Shown here piece by piece: positions 11,229 to 13,592 of a stretch of DNA of 13,592 nt. Location of the stretch: contig JAISNG010000120.1 of the NCBI GenBank assembly GCA_031276365.1, positions 1-13,592 on the forward strand. Direction: 5' to 3'. This stretch comes from Campylobacteraceae bacterium (GTDB lineage Bacteria; Campylobacterota; Campylobacteria; Campylobacterales; Campylobacteraceae). The notes under the pieces were generated by a model that worked only from the letters and a program-made list of their open reading frames with translations, ran no database searches and was not told where the DNA came from. The translations under genes were made by a program, and so were the position numbers. The stretch's first letter is position 1. Every line of letters starts with the position of its first letter.

Positions 11229-13592
11229 TCACCAGCTGATTTGGATATTGTCCAATTGTCTTAATTTTTCAATAAAAACTTCATTTATGCCGAATGGCAG
11301 CGGTATATTTACGCTCTGGTCATGCGCGATGATTTTGAGTACGCCTCTGCGCTCTCCGCCCGCATGTTCGCTTGAGAGTGCATGGATTTGCTCCAATACC
11401 GTCATATCTGAGGAGAGTTCTACGATAATCTCCACATTCGGCTTTTTGTTCTCTTCGCCGAATACGGCTTTTGCAACGCATGAATCACTTTTTGTTTCGT
11501 TTATATTAATATTTTCCGCCGCTTCGCCCTCTTCATTTTCACTTTTGGACGTTTTGATGACTTTTTGTTTCTGTTTTTTCGCCTCTTCCAAATCCATAAT
11601 ATTTAAGACTCTAAAGGAGTTGCCGCCGTCCTCTTTTATAAAATTTGCCAAGAGTGCGACAGGTTCGTTTATATTTATCGCCTCAAGCGCTCCAAGCATA
11701 CTTTCAAAAATCGTAAACTCCAGTGTACCGCGCAAGTCAAGAAGAGTGAGAATGCCAAATTTGTTGCCTTTTTTGCTTATTTTTGTTTTGACATCCTCTA
11801 CTTTGCCGATGAACAGCAGTTTAGAGCCGCTTTCGCATTCGTCAAGTTCGGTGGAGAGCGTGTATTTTATCTTTTTCAATTTATCTTTAAACTCTTCAAG
11901 CGGGTGTCCCGAGATGTAAAGTCCTGTCGTTTCGCGCTCAAAATCCAGCACTCTTTTCAGTTCGTATTCAGGAAAATTGTTAAGCTCTATATTTACCGCA
12001 AGTATCTCTTCATGAGTGCCGAAAAGCGAATTTGCCGCGCCGCGCCTTAGTTCGGACTTGTTTTGACTTGCCTTGATGATAGTCTCTATCTGTTCCAAAA
12101 GCGCTCTGCGCGAAAATCCGAAACCATCAAAAGCTCCTGATTTAATAAGGCTTTCAATGACTTTTTTATTGACTTTTTGTCCGTCTATGCGCGAAATAAA
12201 ATCGCTTATATTTGTAAAATTTTTCTCGCTTCTTGCATCAAGTATGGATTTGACTGCGGCGATACCAACGCCCTTTATCGCGCCAAGTCCGAACAAAATA
12301 GCTTTGCCCTCATCTGTGATAACGGGCGTAAATTCAACATCACTTTTTGTGATATCTGGCGGCAGAAGTTTTATATCAAGTCTTTCAAGTTCGTCTATAT
12401 ACTGGACGATTTTATCGGTATTTCCCTGCTCGCTTGTCAGCAGAGCTGCCATAAATTCTTGAGGATAGTGCGCCTTAAGCCATGCCGTTTGAAAAGTAAG
12501 CATAGCGTAGCCTGCCGAGTGGGATTTATTGAAGCCGTAGCCTGCAAATTTGACGATAAGGTCAAACAGCTCTTCACACTTGCGCCGCTCAAAACCTTTT
12601 TTTTGCGCGCCTTCGACAAATTCGCCTTTCAGTCTGTCCATCTCCTCTTTTATTTTTTTGCCCATAGCGCGCCGCACCAAATCCGCGCTTCCGAGTGAAA
12701 ATCCGCCTATGGTCTGGACTATTTGCATGACCTGTTCTTGATATACGATAACGCCGTAAGTTGGTTTTAGTATCGGCTCAAGTTCGTCAAACATATAGGT
12801 TATTTTCGAGCGTCCATGTTTTCGCTCTATAAAATCATCAAGCATTCCGGATTCCATTGGACCTGGACGATACAAAGCCACAACGGCTATGATATCTTCA
12901 AATGTAGTAGGCTGAAGTCTTGCGTTTAACTGCTGCATGCCTTCGGACTCTATCTGGAACAGTCCTGTTGTATGACCGCTTTTGATAGCGTTATATACCG
13001 CTTTGTCGTTCATGTCGATAGACGACCAGTCTATTTTGATATTGTGTCTTTTCTCTATAAGTTCCACAGCGTCGCTTATAACTGTGAGCGTATTTAATCC
13101 CAAAAAGTCAAATTTTATCAAATCCACATCTTCTAAAAACTTCAGCGAATACTGCGTGATGATATTGTTTTTGTCGGAAGGTTTGTAAAGCGGCGTTTTT
13201 TTCCAAAGCTCTTCGTTGCTTATGACAACGCCAGCAGCATGCATTCCTGCGTTTCTGTTAAGTCCTTCAAGCAAGAGCGCAAAATCCCAAACTCTTTTGG
13301 CATTTGTATTGCTCTCTATCAACTCCCGCAGCTTCGGCTCTTTTTGATAAGCGCCCGCTTTGTATCCCTCTTCGCCCTCTTTGCCTTTGCCGTCCAAAGT
13401 TATCTCAAGTTCGTTTGGTATGAGTTTTGCCATTGCGTCCGCTTCGGCATATGGCATTCCAAGAACTCTCGCGACATCTCTTATAACGCCGCGCGCCAAA
13501 AGCTTACCGAAAGTGATAACTTGCGCGACATTGTATCTGCCGTATTTTTGCACGACATACTGAAAAATCTCCTCGCGCCTTCTTTGGCAAAA
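11229..13592 (-). CDS. dnaE: DNA polymerase III alpha subunit (DnaE), N-terminal part beyond the window
   Basis: Replicative polymerase catalytic subunit. The frame is open to the right edge (first residues FCQRRREEIFQYV), giving 787 visible residues; about 400 N-terminal residues with the PHP domain and first two catalytic aspartates lie outside. The GTG at 13553 is internal, not a start. Visible: QVITFGKLLARGVIRDVARVLG just after the edge, IKFDFLGLNTLT with the third catalytic Asp, ALYRPGPMESGM, FAGYGFNKSHSAGYAMLTFQ, a helix-hairpin-helix segment (LFGLGAIKGVG), the internal clamp-binding site read here as ANSLF instead of the common QxxLF, then an OB fold (about 592-663) and the C-terminal tau-binding region. 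A charged linker rich in Glu, Lys and Asn (about 668-703) separates the last two. No terminator is clear before the trpE promoter, so some read-through into trpEG is possible. Confidence 0.97.
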   Translation of the reverse strand, partial: FCQRRREEIFQYVVQKYGRYNVAQVITFGKLLARGVIRDVARVLGMPYAEADAMAKLIPNELEITLDGKGKEGEEGYKAGAYQKEPKLRELIESNTNAKRVWDFALLLEGLNRNAGMHAAGVVISNEELWKKTPLYKPSDKNNIITQYSLKFLEDVDLIKFDFLGLNTLTVISDAVELIEKRHNIKIDWSSIDMNDKAVYNAIKSGHTTGLFQIESEGMQQLNARLQPTTFEDIIAVVALYRPGPMESGMLDDFIERKHGRSKITYMFDELEPILKPTYGVIVYQEQVMQIVQTIGGFSLGSADLVRRAMGKKIKEEMDRLKGEFVEGAQKKGFERRKCEELFDLIVKFAGYGFNKSHSAGYAMLTFQTAWLKAHYPQEFMAALLTSEQGNTDKIVQYIDELERLDIKLLPPDITKSDVEFTPVITDEGKAILFGLGAIKGVGIAAVKSILDARSEKNFTNISDFISRIDGQKVNKKVIESLIKSGAFDGFGFSRRALLEQIETIIKASQNKSELRRGAANSLFGTHEEILAVNIELNNFPEYELKRVLDFERETTGLYISGHPLEEFKDKLKKIKYTLSTELDECESGSKLLFIGKVEDVKTKISKKGNKFGILTLLDLRGTLEFTIFESMLGALEAININEPVALLANFIKEDGGNSFRVLNIMDLEEAKKQKQKVIKTSKSENEEGEAAENININETKSDSCVAKAVFGEENKKPNVEIIVELSSDMTVLEQIHALSSEHAGGERRGVLKIIAHDQSVNIPLPFGINEVFIEKLRQLDNIQISW

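Noticed and set aside
11182..11919. A 245-codon plus-strand open frame opposite the 3' part of dnaE
   Set aside because: It is rich in Ser, Phe and Leu, as expected from reading the complement of Lys/Glu-rich codons, has no ribosome binding site or recognisable motif, and begins inside the trpE promoter. dnaE is unmistakable on the other strand.
12073..12698. Overlapping plus-strand frames of 129 and 173 codons opposite dnaE
   Set aside because: Low-information antisense frames with Cys/Ser/Phe bias in a strongly conserved gene; no start signals.
13551..13553. GTG as the start of dnaE
   Set aside because: The frame continues upstream with typical DnaE sequence (FCQRRREEIFQYV) to the window edge, so the codon is an internal valine.

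Overview
The window is chromosomal DNA from a bacterium that most resembles the Campylobacterota (epsilonproteobacteria). This rests on an aminotransferase (dapC-like) - murC - small membrane protein - mutS2 order that I recall from Helicobacter pylori and Campylobacter jejuni, an xseB-linked nitrilase-fold protein, AT-rich DNA with TATAAT boxes behind T-rich tracts, and heavy TTT/AAA/TTA codon use. Anthranilate synthase has an unfused trpG and no adjacent trpD. That argues against C. jejuni itself, where I recall a fused trpGD, and points loosely to a free-living relative such as the Sulfurimonas/Sulfurovum group. The genus call is inference.

Layout, left to right. (1) 1-1054, plus strand: the last codons of an unidentified gene, then xseB (exonuclease VII small subunit) overlapping by 4 nt a nitrilase-superfamily protein whose catalytic cysteine is replaced by glycine. 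(2) 1126-2368, minus strand: a secreted five-haem cytochrome c with its own terminator. (3) 2369-2576: a divergent promoter region with two separate inverted repeats, one at each promoter. (4) 2577-7549, plus strand: a very tight operon dapC - murC - two-TM protein - mutS2 with junctions of 1 nt gap or 1 nt overlap. DapC feeds the diaminopimelate pathway and MurC starts the peptidoglycan stem peptide, so the front half is cell-wall precursor supply. MutS2 is a passenger or part of a growth-linked unit. (5) 7583-8161: a DJ-1/PfpI-family gene with its own promoter and strong ribosome binding site, followed at once by a long AT-rich dyad. (6) 8162-8701: about 540 bases of AT-rich DNA without a convincing gene. 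(7) 8702-8996, minus strand: a 75-residue two-TM protein and, one base after it, a 21-residue single-TM peptide with a good ribosome binding site. (8) 9120-11146, minus strand: trpE-trpG overlapping by 4 nt, behind a near-consensus promoter. (9) 11229 to the right edge, minus strand: dnaE (replicative polymerase alpha subunit), lacking its N-terminal third because the window ends.

Most of the window is housekeeping DNA and I see no mobile element, CRISPR array, tRNA, rRNA or obvious defence system. The most unusual items are the cysteine-less nitrilase homologue, the tiny coupled membrane-protein pair, the dyads in the divergent promoter region, and the dyad after the DJ-1 gene.
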